The translations under genes were made by a program, and so were the position numbers. A DNA stretch of 9,896 nucleotides from Ramlibacter sp. (lineage in GTDB: Bacteria; Pseudomonadota; Gammaproteobacteria; Burkholderiales; Burkholderiaceae_C), in the NCBI GenBank assembly GCA_021156245.1, contig JAJNBO010000053.1, positions 1-9,896 on the forward strand. Reading direction: 5' to 3'. Shown piece by piece: positions 1 to 8,178 of this stretch (the stretch's first letter is position 1; each line of letters starts with the position of its first letter). The notes under the pieces were generated by a model, which was not told the origin of the DNA, ran no database searches, and saw only the letters and a list, made by a program, of their open reading frames with translations.

Positions 1-1427
1 TGCGCGCCGACGGCCGGCAGGTCGTGACGGTGCGCGCGGAAGACGACCCGCACGAGCTGACCAAGCCGCGGGGCAAGCAGGACTGGCAGCTGGAGCCGCA
101 CTCGATCTGGTATCCCCGCACCACCGGCATCTGGCAGACCGTATGGCTGGAGCGCACGCACCGGACCTTCATCGACAAGGTGCGCTGGACCCCCCGCGTC
201 GAGGGTTTCCAGATCGGCGTCGAGGCACGCATCGGCGGCGACCTGTCGTCCGACGACATGTCCGTGGAGCTGGAACTGAAGCACGGCAACCGCCTGCTGG
301 CGCGCGACCGCTACCGGGTGGTGGACGGCGAGGTGGACCGCTTCGTGGTGCTGTCCGACCCCGGCATCGACGACTTCCGCAACGAGCTGCTGTGGAGCCC
401 GGAGCGGCCGACGCTGATCGATGCGACCCTGCGGCTGTGGGTGGGCCGCGAGATGGTGGACGAAGTGAAGTCGTACACCGCGCTGCGCTCGGCGCACGTG
501 CTGCGCGACCGCTTCATGCTCAACGGGCGCCCGTACGTGCTGCGGATGGTGCTGGACCAGGGCTACTGGCCGGACACGCTGCTGGCGCCGCCGAGCGACG
601 ACGCCTTGCGCAAGGACGTCGAGCTGGCCAAGGCCATGGGCTTCAACGGCGTGCGCAAGCACCAGAAGATCGAGGATCCCCGCTACCTGTACTGGGCCGA
701 CAAGCTGGGGCTGCTGGTCTGGGAAGAGATGCCCTCCGCCTACCGCTTCACCCGCACCGCGATCAAGCGGGTGGTGAACGAGTGGACGGAGGCGATCGAC
801 CGCGACTACAGCCACCCCTGCATCATCGTCTGGGTGCCGTTCAACGAGTCGTGGGGCGTGCCGGAGCTTCCCTCGGTGCAGGCCCATCGCCATGCGGTGG
901 AGGCGCTGTACCACCTCACCAAGACGCTGGACCAGACGCGCGCCGTGATCGGCAACGACGGATGGGAATCCTCGGCCACCGACATCATCGGCATCCACGA
1001 CTACGACTCCAATCTCGAGCACATCCGGCAACGCTACGGTCCCGAGATCGAGCCGGAGCAGCTGTTCGACCGGCGCAGGCCGGGCGGCCGCGTGCTGACG
1101 CTCGACGGCTACCCGCACCAGGGCCAGCCGATCATGTTGACCGAGTTCGGCGGCATCACCTACCAGGCGCAGGCCGAAGAAGGCGTGAAGAAGGTGTGGG
1201 GCTATACCGAGATCAGGGATGCCGAGGCGTTTGCCGTGGCGTACGAGACGCTGCTCGAAACCATCATCCACACGGCGCTGTTCTCGGGCTTCTGCTACAC
1301 GCAGTTCGCCGACACCTTCCAGGAGGCGAACGGGCTGCTGCACGCGGACCGCACGCCCAAGATCCCGCTGGAGCGCATCAAGAAGGTGACCTCGCTCTCG
1401 CGCACCTACATCCCCGGAGCGGCGTGA
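1..1427 (+). CDS. Glycoside hydrolase family 2 protein (beta-galactosidase/beta-glucuronidase-like), 5' end missing
   Basis: The gene runs in from the left edge. The first whole codon is at position 3 and the frame stays open to a TGA at 1425-1427, giving 474 visible residues. The GTG at 24 is internal, because the residues before it continue the fold. In visible-residue numbering the order fits GH2: the end of the N-terminal sugar-binding jelly roll (about 1-55, with [17 protein letters not shown]), an immunoglobulin-like domain (about 55-155) and a TIM barrel to the end. WVPFNESWG supplies the likely acid/base Glu282, and MLTEFGG the likely nucleophile Glu381, so the enzyme looks active. 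GH2 enzymes cleave beta-galactosides, glucuronides or mannosides. Coupling to galT and galK favours a galactoside, but that is inference. With the N-terminus outside the window, a signal peptide cannot be judged. The stop overlaps the galT start by one base (TGATG). Confidence 0.93.
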   Translation, partial: RADGRQVVTVRAEDDPHELTKPRGKQDWQLEPHSIWYPRTTGIWQTVWLERTHRTFIDKVRWTPRVEGFQIGVEARIGGDLSSDDMSVELELKHGNRLLARDRYRVVDGEVDRFVVLSDPGIDDFRNELLWSPERPTLIDATLRLWVGREMVDEVKSYTALRSAHVLRDRFMLNGRPYVLRMVLDQGYWPDTLLAPPSDDALRKDVELAKAMGFNGVRKHQKIEDPRYLYWADKLGLLVWEEMPSAYRFTRTAIKRVVNEWTEAIDRDYSHPCIIVWVPFNESWGVPELPSVQAHRHAVEALYHLTKTLDQTRAVIGNDGWESSATDIIGIHDYDSNLEHIRQRYGPEIEPEQLFDRRRPGGRVLTLDGYPHQGQPIMLTEFGGITYQAQAEEGVKKVWGYTEIRDAEAFAVAYETLLETIIHTALFSGFCYTQFADTFQEANGLLHADRTPKIPLERIKKVTSLSRTYIPGAA

Positions 1428-2512
1428 TGCACACCCTGGAGCTTGCCAAGCCGGACGGCCGGCGGATGACGCTCTACGCGCGGCGGCCGCTGCCGCCGGA
1501 CCTGCAGGCGCCGAGCCCGTTCGCCGATCCCCTGGCCGGCGGCGCGCACCTGCGCTGGCATCCGGTGCGCGGCGAATGGGTGACCTACGCGGCGCACCGG
1601 CAGGGCCGCACCTTCCTGCCCCCGCCCGAGTACAACCCGCTGGCGCCGATGACGGACCCGGCGAATCCCACCGAGGTGCCCGTGGGGCCATGGGACGTGG
1701 CGGTGTTCGAGAACCGCTTCCCTTCGCTGGGCGGGTTCCTTCCGGAGCCGCCGGAGCTGATCGTGACGACCGCGCCGGCGCAGGGCCGTTGCGAAGTGGT
1801 GGTGTTCACCCAGGATCGGGAGGCCTCGCTGGGCGGTTTGCCGCTGGATCACATCGAGCTGCTGCTGGGGGTCTGGGGCGATCGCACCCGGCGCATCGGC
1901 GCCGAGAAGGAGATCCAGTACGTCCTGCCGTTCGAGAACCGCGGCGCCGAAGTGGGCGTGACGCTGCACCACCCGCACGGCCAGATCTATGCGTATCCGG
2001 TGGTGCCGCCGGTGCCTGCCCGCATGCAGCAGGTGGCGCTGGAGCACCGCGCCAAGCACGGCCGTGGGGTGCTGGAGATGCACATCGAGGCGGAGCGGCG
2101 CGACGGTGCGCGCATGCTGTACGAGGGTCGGCACGCGGTGGCCTTCGTCCCGGTCTGCGCGCGCTATCCGTACGAAGTGTGGATCGCGCCCATTCGCCCT
2201 TTCGAAAGCTTCGCGCACCTGGACGACACCGTGCGCGCCGACCTGGCGCGTGCGCTCAAGACGGTGCTGCTGAAGTTCGACGGGCTCTGGCAGCGGCCGT
2301 TCCCCTATCTCATGGCCTGGTACCAGGCTCCCACGGATGGCCAGCCGCACCCCGAGTCGCACCTGCACGCGCAGCTCTGGCCACCCTACCGCACGCGCGA
2401 CCGGTTGAAGTACCTGGCGGGCACGGAGCTCGCGGCCGGCTTCTTCGCGATGGATGCGCTGCCCGAGGAAAAGGCGCGGGAGTTGCAGCAAGTGGAGGTC
2501 AACATCCCATGA
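1427..2512 (+). CDS. galT: Galactose-1-phosphate uridylyltransferase
   Basis: A 361-residue protein that exchanges galactose 1-phosphate with UDP-glucose to give UDP-galactose and glucose 1-phosphate, the second Leloir step, in the cytoplasm. The GalT/HIT-superfamily signature HHPHGQ is at 181-186, and His184 should be the uridylylated nucleophile. The C-terminal half carries [10 protein letters not shown], with His312 and His314. The E. coli zinc ligands are mostly absent: NPLA (70-73) stands where CxxC is expected, and Arg131 appears where a His lies. GalT families without this site are known, so activity is not in doubt. The ATG overlaps the upstream GH2 stop by one base. A GGAG (1416-1419), seven bases ahead, confirms the start. 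The stop overlaps galK in ATGA, so galT is coupled on both sides. Confidence 0.97.
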   Translation: MHTLELAKPDGRRMTLYARRPLPPDLQAPSPFADPLAGGAHLRWHPVRGEWVTYAAHRQGRTFLPPPEYNPLAPMTDPANPTEVPVGPWDVAVFENRFPSLGGFLPEPPELIVTTAPAQGRCEVVVFTQDREASLGGLPLDHIELLLGVWGDRTRRIGAEKEIQYVLPFENRGAEVGVTLHHPHGQIYAYPVVPPVPARMQQVALEHRAKHGRGVLEMHIEAERRDGARMLYEGRHAVAFVPVCARYPYEVWIAPIRPFESFAHLDDTVRADLARALKTVLLKFDGLWQRPFPYLMAWYQAPTDGQPHPESHLHAQLWPPYRTRDRLKYLAGTELAAGFFAMDALPEEKARELQQVEVNIP

Positions 2513-3549
2513 GCGCGGCATACGACGCGGTGGCCGAGGCGCCCGGTCGGGTGAATCTGCTGGGCGAGCACACCGACTACAACGATGGCTTCGTGCTGCC
2601 GGTGGCGATCCGGCAGCAGACCCGCGTCTCGATGCGGCGCAACGGCACCAAGGCGTTTGCGCTGCACGCGGCCGAGCTGGCGCAGACCGTGCGCTTCTCG
2701 TTCGACGAGCCGCCGACCGAACATTTCGCGAGCTACGTGTACGGCTGCCTGGTGCTGGCGCGATCGCGCCGCGCAGATGTGCCTGGGCTGGACATCGAAG
2801 TGGCCTCCGAGGTGCCGATGGGCGTGGGCCTGTCCTCGAGCGCGGCATTGGAGGTGGCGACGCTGCGCTGCCTGCGCGAGCTGCTGTCGCTGCCCTTCGA
2901 CGACGTCGAGATCGCACAGCTGGCGCAGAAGGCCGAGATCGAGTTCGCGCACGTGCGCTGCGGGATCATGGACCAGATGGCGTCCAGCCTGGCGGGCACG
3001 GACCGGGCGCTGCTGATCGACACGCGCACGCTCGACCGCCGCGACGTGCCGCTGCCGCCCGGCAGCGTGGTGCTGGTGCTGGACTCCGGTGTCGCACGCA
3101 CGCTGGCGGGCAGCGGCTACAACCAGCGGCGCAGCGAGTGCGAAGCGGCGGCGCAGCAGTTGGGCGTCGCCTCGCTGCGCGATGTGCACGAGCTGGAACC
3201 GATCGAGCGCTTGCCGGATGTGCTGCGGCGGCGGGCTCGTCACGTGTTCACCGAAAACGCGCGCGTCCTGCAGGCGGCGCAGGTCGCCGATGCCGCCGCC
3301 TTCGGGCAGCTGATGAATGCTTCCCACGCGAGCCTGCGGGACGACTACGAAGTGTCGACGCCGGAGCTGGACCAGCTCGTCGCGCTGCTGCAGTCGCACC
3401 CGGGGGTGCATGGCGCCCGGTTGACCGGCGCGGGATTCGGCGGCGCCTGCGTGGCCCTGTGCAAGACGGATCAGGTGCAGCTGGTCTCGGAGGCCGTGCT
3501 GGCGCAGTACAACGCGGCGGGGCATCGGGGGCGGCAGCTGGTGCCGTGA
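2509..3549 (+). CDS. galK: Galactokinase
   Basis: A 346-residue GHMP-family kinase that phosphorylates galactose at C1 with ATP, the first Leloir step. All three family motifs are present: the galactose-binding signature [17 protein letters not shown] (12-28), the ATP loop [10 protein letters not shown] (106-115) and LTGAGFGGA (305-313). CGIMDQ (151-156) supplies the likely catalytic base Asp155, and Arg14 in GRVN matches the conserved active-site arginine. The protein is about 35 residues shorter than E. coli GalK, lacking roughly 14 residues before the first motif and part of the C-terminal tail. No core motif is lost. The ATG sits in a 4-base overlap with galT, and a GGAGG (2494-2498) ten bases upstream supports it. 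galK is the last gene of the plus-strand operon. Confidence 0.97.
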   Translation: MSAAYDAVAEAPGRVNLLGEHTDYNDGFVLPVAIRQQTRVSMRRNGTKAFALHAAELAQTVRFSFDEPPTEHFASYVYGCLVLARSRRADVPGLDIEVASEVPMGVGLSSSAALEVATLRCLRELLSLPFDDVEIAQLAQKAEIEFAHVRCGIMDQMASSLAGTDRALLIDTRTLDRRDVPLPPGSVVLVLDSGVARTLAGSGYNQRRSECEAAAQQLGVASLRDVHELEPIERLPDVLRRRARHVFTENARVLQAAQVADAAAFGQLMNASHASLRDDYEVSTPELDQLVALLQSHPGVHGARLTGAGFGGACVALCKTDQVQLVSEAVLAQYNAAGHRGRQLVP

Positions 3550-3553
3550 ATTC

Positions 3554-3631
3554 CGTCATCCCCGCGCAGGGCGGGGATCCAGGGCTTCGTGAATGCGGGA
3601 GCCCTGGATTCCCGCCTGCGCGGGAATGACG
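3554..3631. repeat. Long imperfect inverted repeat (REP/MITE-like extragenic palindrome), possible bidirectional terminator
   Basis: Left arm 3554-3586 (starts CGTCAT, ends AGGGCT) and right arm 3600-3631 (starts AGCCCT, ends ATGACG) are nearly perfect reverse complements over 32-33 bases, with a 13-base loop at 3587-3599. Each arm also contains a smaller C/G hairpin. The core GTCATYCCCGCGCAGG...GGATCCAGGG resembles an extragenic palindrome common in proteobacterial genomes. It lies four bases after the galK stop and between convergent operons, so either transcript could fold it as a strong hairpin. There is no clear T-run on either side, so a terminator role is inferred from position and structure only. 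Confidence 0.85.
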
Positions 3632-3666
3632 TCGCTATTCTCCCGCGCGGGAGTGACGTCGCTATT
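3618..3666. repeat. Tandem duplication of the outer end of the palindrome, with an internal 12-base palindrome
   Basis: The 22 bases at 3618-3639 recur at 3645-3666 with one mismatch (A at 3626, G at 3653), giving a period of 27 bases. Both copies end in TGACGTCGCTATT. Between and partly within them, 3641-3652 (TCCCGCGCGGGA) is a perfect palindrome. The first copy includes the last 14 bases of the right arm of the larger inverted repeat, so the end of that element appears to have been duplicated towards galE. The 18 bases from 3667 to the galE stop at 3685 show nothing further. Confidence 0.8.
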
Positions 3667-3684
3667 TGCGGCGCGGTTTGACGA

Positions 3685-4689
3685 CTATCGCTTCATCGCC
3701 GCGTGCTTCTGCTCCCACTGCCACGCGTGCCGGATGATCGTCTCGATGTCCGGATACTGCGGCACCCAGCCCAACTCGTCGCGCGCGCGCTTCGCGTCGG
3801 CGACGAGCACCGGCGGGTCGCCGGCGCGCGGGGGATCGTCCCGCAGCGGGATCGGATGGCCCGTCACCTTGCGCGCGGCTTCGATCACCTCGTTCACCGA
3901 CTGACCGTTGCCGTTGCCAAGGTTGTAGATCGTGGTCTGGGCGCCTTCACCCAGCTTCTTCAGCGCCAGCAGGTGGGCCGTGCAGAGGTCCTGCACGTGG
4001 ATGTAGTCGCGCACGCACGATCCATCCGGCGTGGGGAACTTCGAACCGAAGCGGGAGATGAACTCGCGCCGGCCGGACGCCACCTGCAGCACCAGCGGGA
4101 TCAGGTGCGTTTCGGGTTCGTGACGCTCGCCCATGGATCCGTCCGGGTGCGCGCCCGCCGCGTTGAAGTAGCGCAGCGTGATGGAGCGCAGCCCGTAGGC
4201 CTGGCTGTAGTCGGCGAGCGCCTTCTCCACCGCCAGCTTGCTGTTGCCGTACGGGTTGATCGGCTGCTGCGGATGCTTTTCGGTGATCGGCACCTCGACC
4301 GGGTTGCCGTAGACGGCCGCGGTGGAGGAGAAGATGAACTGCTTCACCCCGCACGCGACCATGGTGTCGAGCAGGTTGAGCGTCTGCACCAGGTTGTTGC
4401 GCCAGTACTTGGCCGGCGCCGTCATCGACTCGCCCACCAGGCTGGCCGCGGCGAAATGCATCACGCACTGCGGCTGGTACTTCTCCAGCAGGCCGCGCAT
4501 GAAGGCGTTGTCACCGATGTCGCCGGACGCCAGCGTCGCGCCCTGCACCACGGAGTCCGCATGGCCGGTGGCCATGTTGTCGACCACGACCGGGTGGTAG
4601 CCCGACTCGGCGAGCATGCGGACCATGTGCGAGCCGATGTAGCCGGCGCCGCCGGCAACGATGACGGAGGGAAGAGCGTTCAGGGTCAT
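3685..4689 (-). CDS. galE: UDP-glucose 4-epimerase
   Basis: A 334-residue extended short-chain dehydrogenase that interconverts UDP-galactose and UDP-glucose with tightly bound NAD. The Rossmann motif GGAGYIGSH is at 13-21 (GxxGxxG at 13, 16 and 19). The catalytic segment FSSTAAVYG is at 120-128, and Tyr147/Lys151 form the YxxxK pair. NAAGA (176-180) and the later RDYIHVQDL (227-235) are typical of GalE. Its length matches the family. The ATG overlaps the stop of the upstream fusion gene by four bases (ATGA at 4686-4689). No good Shine-Dalgarno lies ahead of it, so translation is probably coupled to that gene. The stop is TAG. GalE can supply UDP-galactose to the neighbouring mutase or drain galactose from the convergent galT/galK side. 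It is last in the minus-strand operon. Confidence 0.97.
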   Translation of the reverse strand: MTLNALPSVIVAGGAGYIGSHMVRMLAESGYHPVVVDNMATGHADSVVQGATLASGDIGDNAFMRGLLEKYQPQCVMHFAAASLVGESMTAPAKYWRNNLVQTLNLLDTMVACGVKQFIFSSTAAVYGNPVEVPITEKHPQQPINPYGNSKLAVEKALADYSQAYGLRSITLRYFNAAGAHPDGSMGERHEPETHLIPLVLQVASGRREFISRFGSKFPTPDGSCVRDYIHVQDLCTAHLLALKKLGEGAQTTIYNLGNGNGQSVNEVIEAARKVTGHPIPLRDDPPRAGDPPVLVADAKRARDELGWVPQYPDIETIIRHAWQWEQKHAAMKR

Positions 4690-6902
4690 GGAAGTGCGGT
4701 TGCGGCTTCGAGTGTCTCATGCATCGGCGGCAGGTCGAGGACCACCGGTTCCGGACAGGCGGCCGGCTGCACCTCGCCCAGGTAGCGTGCGAGCGCGTCC
4801 TCGAGCGCAGGCAGCAGCAGGCCGCGCTCGCTGCCCAGCACGGACCGGCGTGGACGAGGCGCGACCTGGCCGAGCGAGGCGCCGGGCCTGCCCTGAACGA
4901 GCGCCGGGTCGAGGCCCGCCGTCCGGGCGGCCAGCACGGCGAACTCGCACCAGCTCACCGCGCCCTGGTTCGCAAGGTGCCAGATCCCCTGCTCGCCGTC
5001 GACCAGCAGGTCCAGCGTCGCATGCACCAGGTCCGGCACGTAGGTGGGCGAAACCCATTGGTCATTCGCGGCCTGCCAGGTCTCGCCGCGGCGCAAGGCG
5101 TCGAGCGCGAGCGTCACGAAGTTGTAGCGGTCCCAGGGCCCGAAGAAGGCCGCGGTGCGAATCACCAGTGCATCGGGCGAGAGCTCCAGGACACGGTGTT
5201 CCGATGCGCGCTTGGCGCGGCCGTAGGCGTTCAGAGGGTTTGCTGCATCGCTTTCGACATAGGGCGTGTCCTTGCTGCCGTCGAACACCAGGTCGCTGGA
5301 GAAGCTGACCAGCCGGACCGCGCGTTCGGCGCAGGCCCGCGCGAGCGTGGCCGGCCCCTCCACGTTCTCGCGCCACTGGCGTTCGTCCTGCTCGGCGTCG
5401 TCCACGCGCACGAAGCCGGCGGTGTTGATGACAGCCCACGGTTGCCACTTGTCCAACGCGGCTTCGACGGAGGCGGCGTCGGCGATGTCCATTTCCTCGC
5501 GGCACAGCAAGTGGTGCGGCAAACCCCGCAGGTCGCAAAGCCTGGCGAAGGCCTGGCCCAGCGTGCCGCGGGCACCCGTGATCAGCACCGGACGGCCGCA
5601 CACCGGCAGACCGTACAGGCTCGACTGCGGCGCGTGCAGGATGCGCGACTCGCGCTGCCACCAGCCGGGGCCCTCGAGCACCGGCGAATCCGGCGCCTCG
5701 CCGTGGCCGAGTTGCCGCGCCAGCGAAGCCAGCGCGGTCGGGCGGGGCGGCGTGCAACGCACGTCCCACAGGCCCGGCTCGTAGTGGCCTTGCTCGCGCG
5801 TGACCAGGCTGTCCCAGTCGAAACTGCCGAACGCGGCCCAGCAGGTGACCGCGCGAACATCGTGGCCGGCCGCGCGCACGCGTTGCGCCGCCTGCCACGC
5901 CTGGTGCAGCCAGCGGGCCTGCTCCTCGCGGGAGCAGCCGAGATGCACCTCGGTGATGGCGAGCGGCAGGTCGTAGCGCTGGCTCGCTTCCCGCAGCCGC
6001 GCTTCGAAGCTGCCGACGATGGCGCCCGCCACCCGCACGGTCTCCACGTCGGCATAGCGATGTCGGCCGTTGCCGCCCACCTTCTCGGGAGGATAGAGAT
6101 CGATGCGGTCGTCGAGGTGGCGTTCGCTGGTGAGGTAGCTGTTGATTCCGACGATGTCCGGCGGGCAGGGTTCGTCGATGAAGGCGTGCAGCTCGTCCTC
6201 GGTGGCGCCGGACCGGTGCAGGTAGTCCCAGAGGCCATGTTCCGGCGTCACGCGCCCGGTGAGCAGGTCGAAGGTCAGCCAGCGTCGCAGGTTCTCGAAG
6301 TCGGCCTGGTACTGCAGCCGGCGCGACGCCGTGATGTAGCCCAGGTCCTCCGTCTGCACCAGCATGGCCTTGGGGTTGACCTTGCGAATGGCCCGCATCG
6401 CGAGCGCCGTGCCGCGCAGCTCGTTGAGCAGCGCGCGCACGAAGCTCACGTCGCCGGCGTGATGGGGATACCAGTGGCCGTACAGGCCGCTGAAGCGCGC
6501 GGTGGTGAGCGGCTCGTTGACCGGCGTCCAGGCGTCGATCTGCGGATAGCGCGCGGCCGCGGCGGCGGCGTACTCGGCCAGCAACTCGGGAAAGGCCGGG
6601 TCCAGCAGGTTCGTCCACATCGGCCCGCTGCCGTGGTGCACGAGTCCGGCGATGGGCGCGACCTTCAGCTCGGCGAGCCGTGCGATGCGCTCGTCGCTCC
6701 AGGCCCAGTCGCAAGGGCCGCCCTTCTCACGCTGCGTGCGCTCCCACACCAGCGGGAAGCGCATCCGCGTGATGCCGAGGCTGGCCAGCCGGTCGAGGTC
6801 TTCGAGGCGGTGGGCAAATCCGCTGGCCTCCATCTGGTCGTGGAACTTGTCTCCGACCCGATTGACCGTGCATTCGGGTCCTGCCCACAGTTCGAGCGGC
6901 AT
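4686..6902 (-). CDS. Fusion of GH1-like hydrolase domain and RmlD-like SDR (dTDP-4-dehydrorhamnose reductase-like) domain
   Basis: A 738-residue protein with two enzyme-like halves. Residues 1 to about 400 form a GH1-like (clan GH-A) TIM barrel: TPVNEP (126-131) gives the likely acid/base Glu130, LAITEVHLG (314-322) the likely nucleophile Glu318, and WAAFGSFDWDSL (355-366) resembles the GH1 strand-8 region. After a linker (about 400-437), the C-terminal half resembles RmlD: GARGTLG (443-449), NTAGFVRVDDAE (493-504), FSSDLVFDG (534-542), Tyr560/Lys564 as YxxxK, and NDQWVSPT (613-620). RmlD reduces dTDP-4-keto-rhamnose, but with no rmlA, B or C in view the substrate is unknown. No signal peptide is visible, so it is probably cytoplasmic. 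The ATG overlaps the glf stop by one base and the stop overlaps galE by four. No strong ribosome site precedes it, so coupled translation is likely. The hydrolase half could alternatively be a sugar-binding domain. Confidence 0.88.
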   Translation of the reverse strand: MPLELWAGPECTVNRVGDKFHDQMEASGFAHRLEDLDRLASLGITRMRFPLVWERTQREKGGPCDWAWSDERIARLAELKVAPIAGLVHHGSGPMWTNLLDPAFPELLAEYAAAAAARYPQIDAWTPVNEPLTTARFSGLYGHWYPHHAGDVSFVRALLNELRGTALAMRAIRKVNPKAMLVQTEDLGYITASRRLQYQADFENLRRWLTFDLLTGRVTPEHGLWDYLHRSGATEDELHAFIDEPCPPDIVGINSYLTSERHLDDRIDLYPPEKVGGNGRHRYADVETVRVAGAIVGSFEARLREASQRYDLPLAITEVHLGCSREEQARWLHQAWQAAQRVRAAGHDVRAVTCWAAFGSFDWDSLVTREQGHYEPGLWDVRCTPPRPTALASLARQLGHGEAPDSPVLEGPGWWQRESRILHAPQSSLYGLPVCGRPVLITGARGTLGQAFARLCDLRGLPHHLLCREEMDIADAASVEAALDKWQPWAVINTAGFVRVDDAEQDERQWRENVEGPATLARACAERAVRLVSFSSDLVFDGSKDTPYVESDAANPLNAYGRAKRASEHRVLELSPDALVIRTAAFFGPWDRYNFVTLALDALRRGETWQAANDQWVSPTYVPDLVHATLDLLVDGEQGIWHLANQGAVSWCEFAVLAARTAGLDPALVQGRPGASLGQVAPRPRRSVLGSERGLLLPALEDALARYLGEVQPAACPEPVVLDLPPMHETLEAATALP

Positions 6903-8107
6903 CAGGCCGCGACGGGCGCGCCCAGCGCCGCCGCACCGATGCTGCGGTCGGCCTCGTGCACGGCCTGCAGCTTACGGAAGGTGGCCAGCGCCTGGCCGAC
7001 CACCTGGTCCATGTTGTAGTACTTGTAGGTCGCGAGGCGGCCGACGAAGGTGACGTTCGGCGTGTTCTCCGCTTCCGCCTCGTACTTGCGGTACAGCTCC
7101 GTGTTCTCGGGCCGCGGCACCGGGTAGTACGGATCGCCCTCGGCGCAGGGATATTCGTAGACCACGGAGGTCGACGCGTGCTCCTGGCCGGTGATGTGCT
7201 TGAACTCGCTGATGCGGGTGTAGCCGTAGTCGTTGGGGTAGTTCACGGTGCCGACGGCCTGGAACTGCTCCTTCGGCACGTTCACGTGCTCGAAGCGCAG
7301 GCTGCGGTAGGGCAGCTTGCCGTACTTGAAGTCGAAGAAGGCGTCCACCGGGCCGGTGTAGACCATGTGCTTCCAGGGGATCACGTCGACGATTTCCCGG
7401 TAGTCGGTGTTGACCATGATCTTGATGTTGGGGTGCGACAGCATCTTCTCGAACATGCGCGTGTAGCCGTGCCGGGGCATCGCCTGGAACTTGTCGGCGA
7501 AGTAGCGGTCGTCCCGGTTGGTCCGCGTCGGCACCCGGGCGGTGACGCTGGCGTCCAGTTCGGAAGGGTCCAGGCCCCATTGCTTGCGCGTGTAGCCGCG
7601 GAAGAACTTGTTGTACAGCTCGCGGCCCACCTTGCTGACCACGACGTCCTCGGACGTCTTCACCTCGTCCTTCTTCTCGGCCACCGATTCGAAGAACTTC
7701 TCCACCTCGAAGGATGTCAGGTTCAGGCCGTAAAGCTTGTTGATGGTGTCCAGGTTGATCGGCATGGGCACCAGCTGACCGTCCACGCTGGCCAGCACGC
7801 GGTGCTGGTACGGACGCCATTCCGTGAACCTGGACAGGTATTCGAAGATGTCTTCCGAGTTGGTATGGAAGATGTGCGGCCCGTAAGGATGGATGAGGAC
7901 GCCGTGGTCGTCGTAGCGGTCGTAGGCGTTGCCGCCGATATGAGGGCGCTTGTCGACGATGAGCACGCGCATGCCGAGTTCATTGGCAAGCCGCTCGGCC
8001 AGCACGCTGCCGGCGAATCCGGCGCCGACGATGAGGTAGTCGAACTGCGCCTGGCCGGGCACGGTGGCGGCGGCCGCGCGTTCGAGGTCCTGGCTGATCT
8101 TGTCCAT
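6902..8107 (-). CDS. glf: UDP-galactopyranose mutase
   Basis: A 401-residue FAD enzyme that contracts UDP-galactopyranose to UDP-galactofuranose, the donor for galactofuranose-containing glycans. It needs reduced flavin and acts in the cytoplasm. The dinucleotide motif IVGAGFAGSV is at 26-35, followed by VDKRPHIGGNAYD (51-63) and GPHIFHT (77-83). Trp177 in KQWGLD and Arg191 in ARVPTR keep the spacing of the E. coli active-site pair Trp160/Arg174. YTRISEFKH (296-304) provides the conserved active-site arginine Arg298. PYYP (326-329) and YKYYNMD (361-367) carry the substrate-binding tyrosines. About 20 residues precede the usual N-terminus and an Ala-rich tail follows. The frame is open farther upstream, but the ATG at 8107 has a good ribosome site and begins just ahead of the fold. 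The stop overlaps the next gene by one base. Confidence 0.97.
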   Translation of the reverse strand: MDKISQDLERAAAATVPGQAQFDYLIVGAGFAGSVLAERLANELGMRVLIVDKRPHIGGNAYDRYDDHGVLIHPYGPHIFHTNSEDIFEYLSRFTEWRPYQHRVLASVDGQLVPMPINLDTINKLYGLNLTSFEVEKFFESVAEKKDEVKTSEDVVVSKVGRELYNKFFRGYTRKQWGLDPSELDASVTARVPTRTNRDDRYFADKFQAMPRHGYTRMFEKMLSHPNIKIMVNTDYREIVDVIPWKHMVYTGPVDAFFDFKYGKLPYRSLRFEHVNVPKEQFQAVGTVNYPNDYGYTRISEFKHITGQEHASTSVVYEYPCAEGDPYYPVPRPENTELYRKYEAEAENTPNVTFVGRLATYKYYNMDQVVGQALATFRKLQAVHEADRSIGAAALGAPVAA

Positions 8108-8114
8108 GGGTGTG

Positions 8115-8121
8115 CTTCCTT
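8115..8121 (-). promoter_or_regulatory. Ribosome binding site of glf
   Basis: On the minus strand this reads AAGGAAG, seven bases before the ATG at 8107. It settles the glf start, because the same frame remains open for about 215 bases upstream and would otherwise allow an extension into the end of the glycosyltransferase gene. Confidence 0.75.
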
Positions 8122-8146
8122 GTACTTCGGGGAAGCCGGGCCGGGC

Positions 8147-8168
8147 CCGGGACGGGCCATCGTCCCGG
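8147..8168 (-). other. Intercistronic GC-rich hairpin between the glycosyltransferase and glf
   Basis: The 8-base arms CCGGGACG (8147-8154) and CGTCCCGG (8161-8168) are perfect reverse complements with a 6-base loop. The element lies in the 71-base gap between the glycosyltransferase stop (8179) and the glf start (8107). No T-run follows on the minus strand, so it does not look like a full terminator. It could stabilise one processed transcript end or tune read-through within the operon, or it could be chance in GC-rich DNA. Confidence 0.45.
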
Positions 8169-8178
8169 CGGGTGTTTG

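Noticed and set aside
143..1426. Upstream extension of the galT frame through the GH2 gene
   Set aside because: The frame is open but encodes low-complexity Arg/Gly/Ala-rich sequence. The family homology and ribosome site both place the galT start at 1427.
1406..2917. Long minus-strand open frame opposite galT and galK
   Set aside because: Arg/Ala/His-rich composition, no motif, and it crosses the galT-galK boundary; a shadow of the real genes.
3554..3666. CRISPR-like repeats
   Set aside because: Only two direct units, spaced by a few bases and belonging to palindromic sequence, with no regular spacers; this is a REP-type element.
4719..7019. Very long plus-strand open frame (766 codons) opposite the fusion gene
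   Set aside because: It lies antisense to a well-supported gene, is rich in Arg, Ala, Gly, His and Val as expected for complementary frames in G+C-rich DNA, and shows no family motif.
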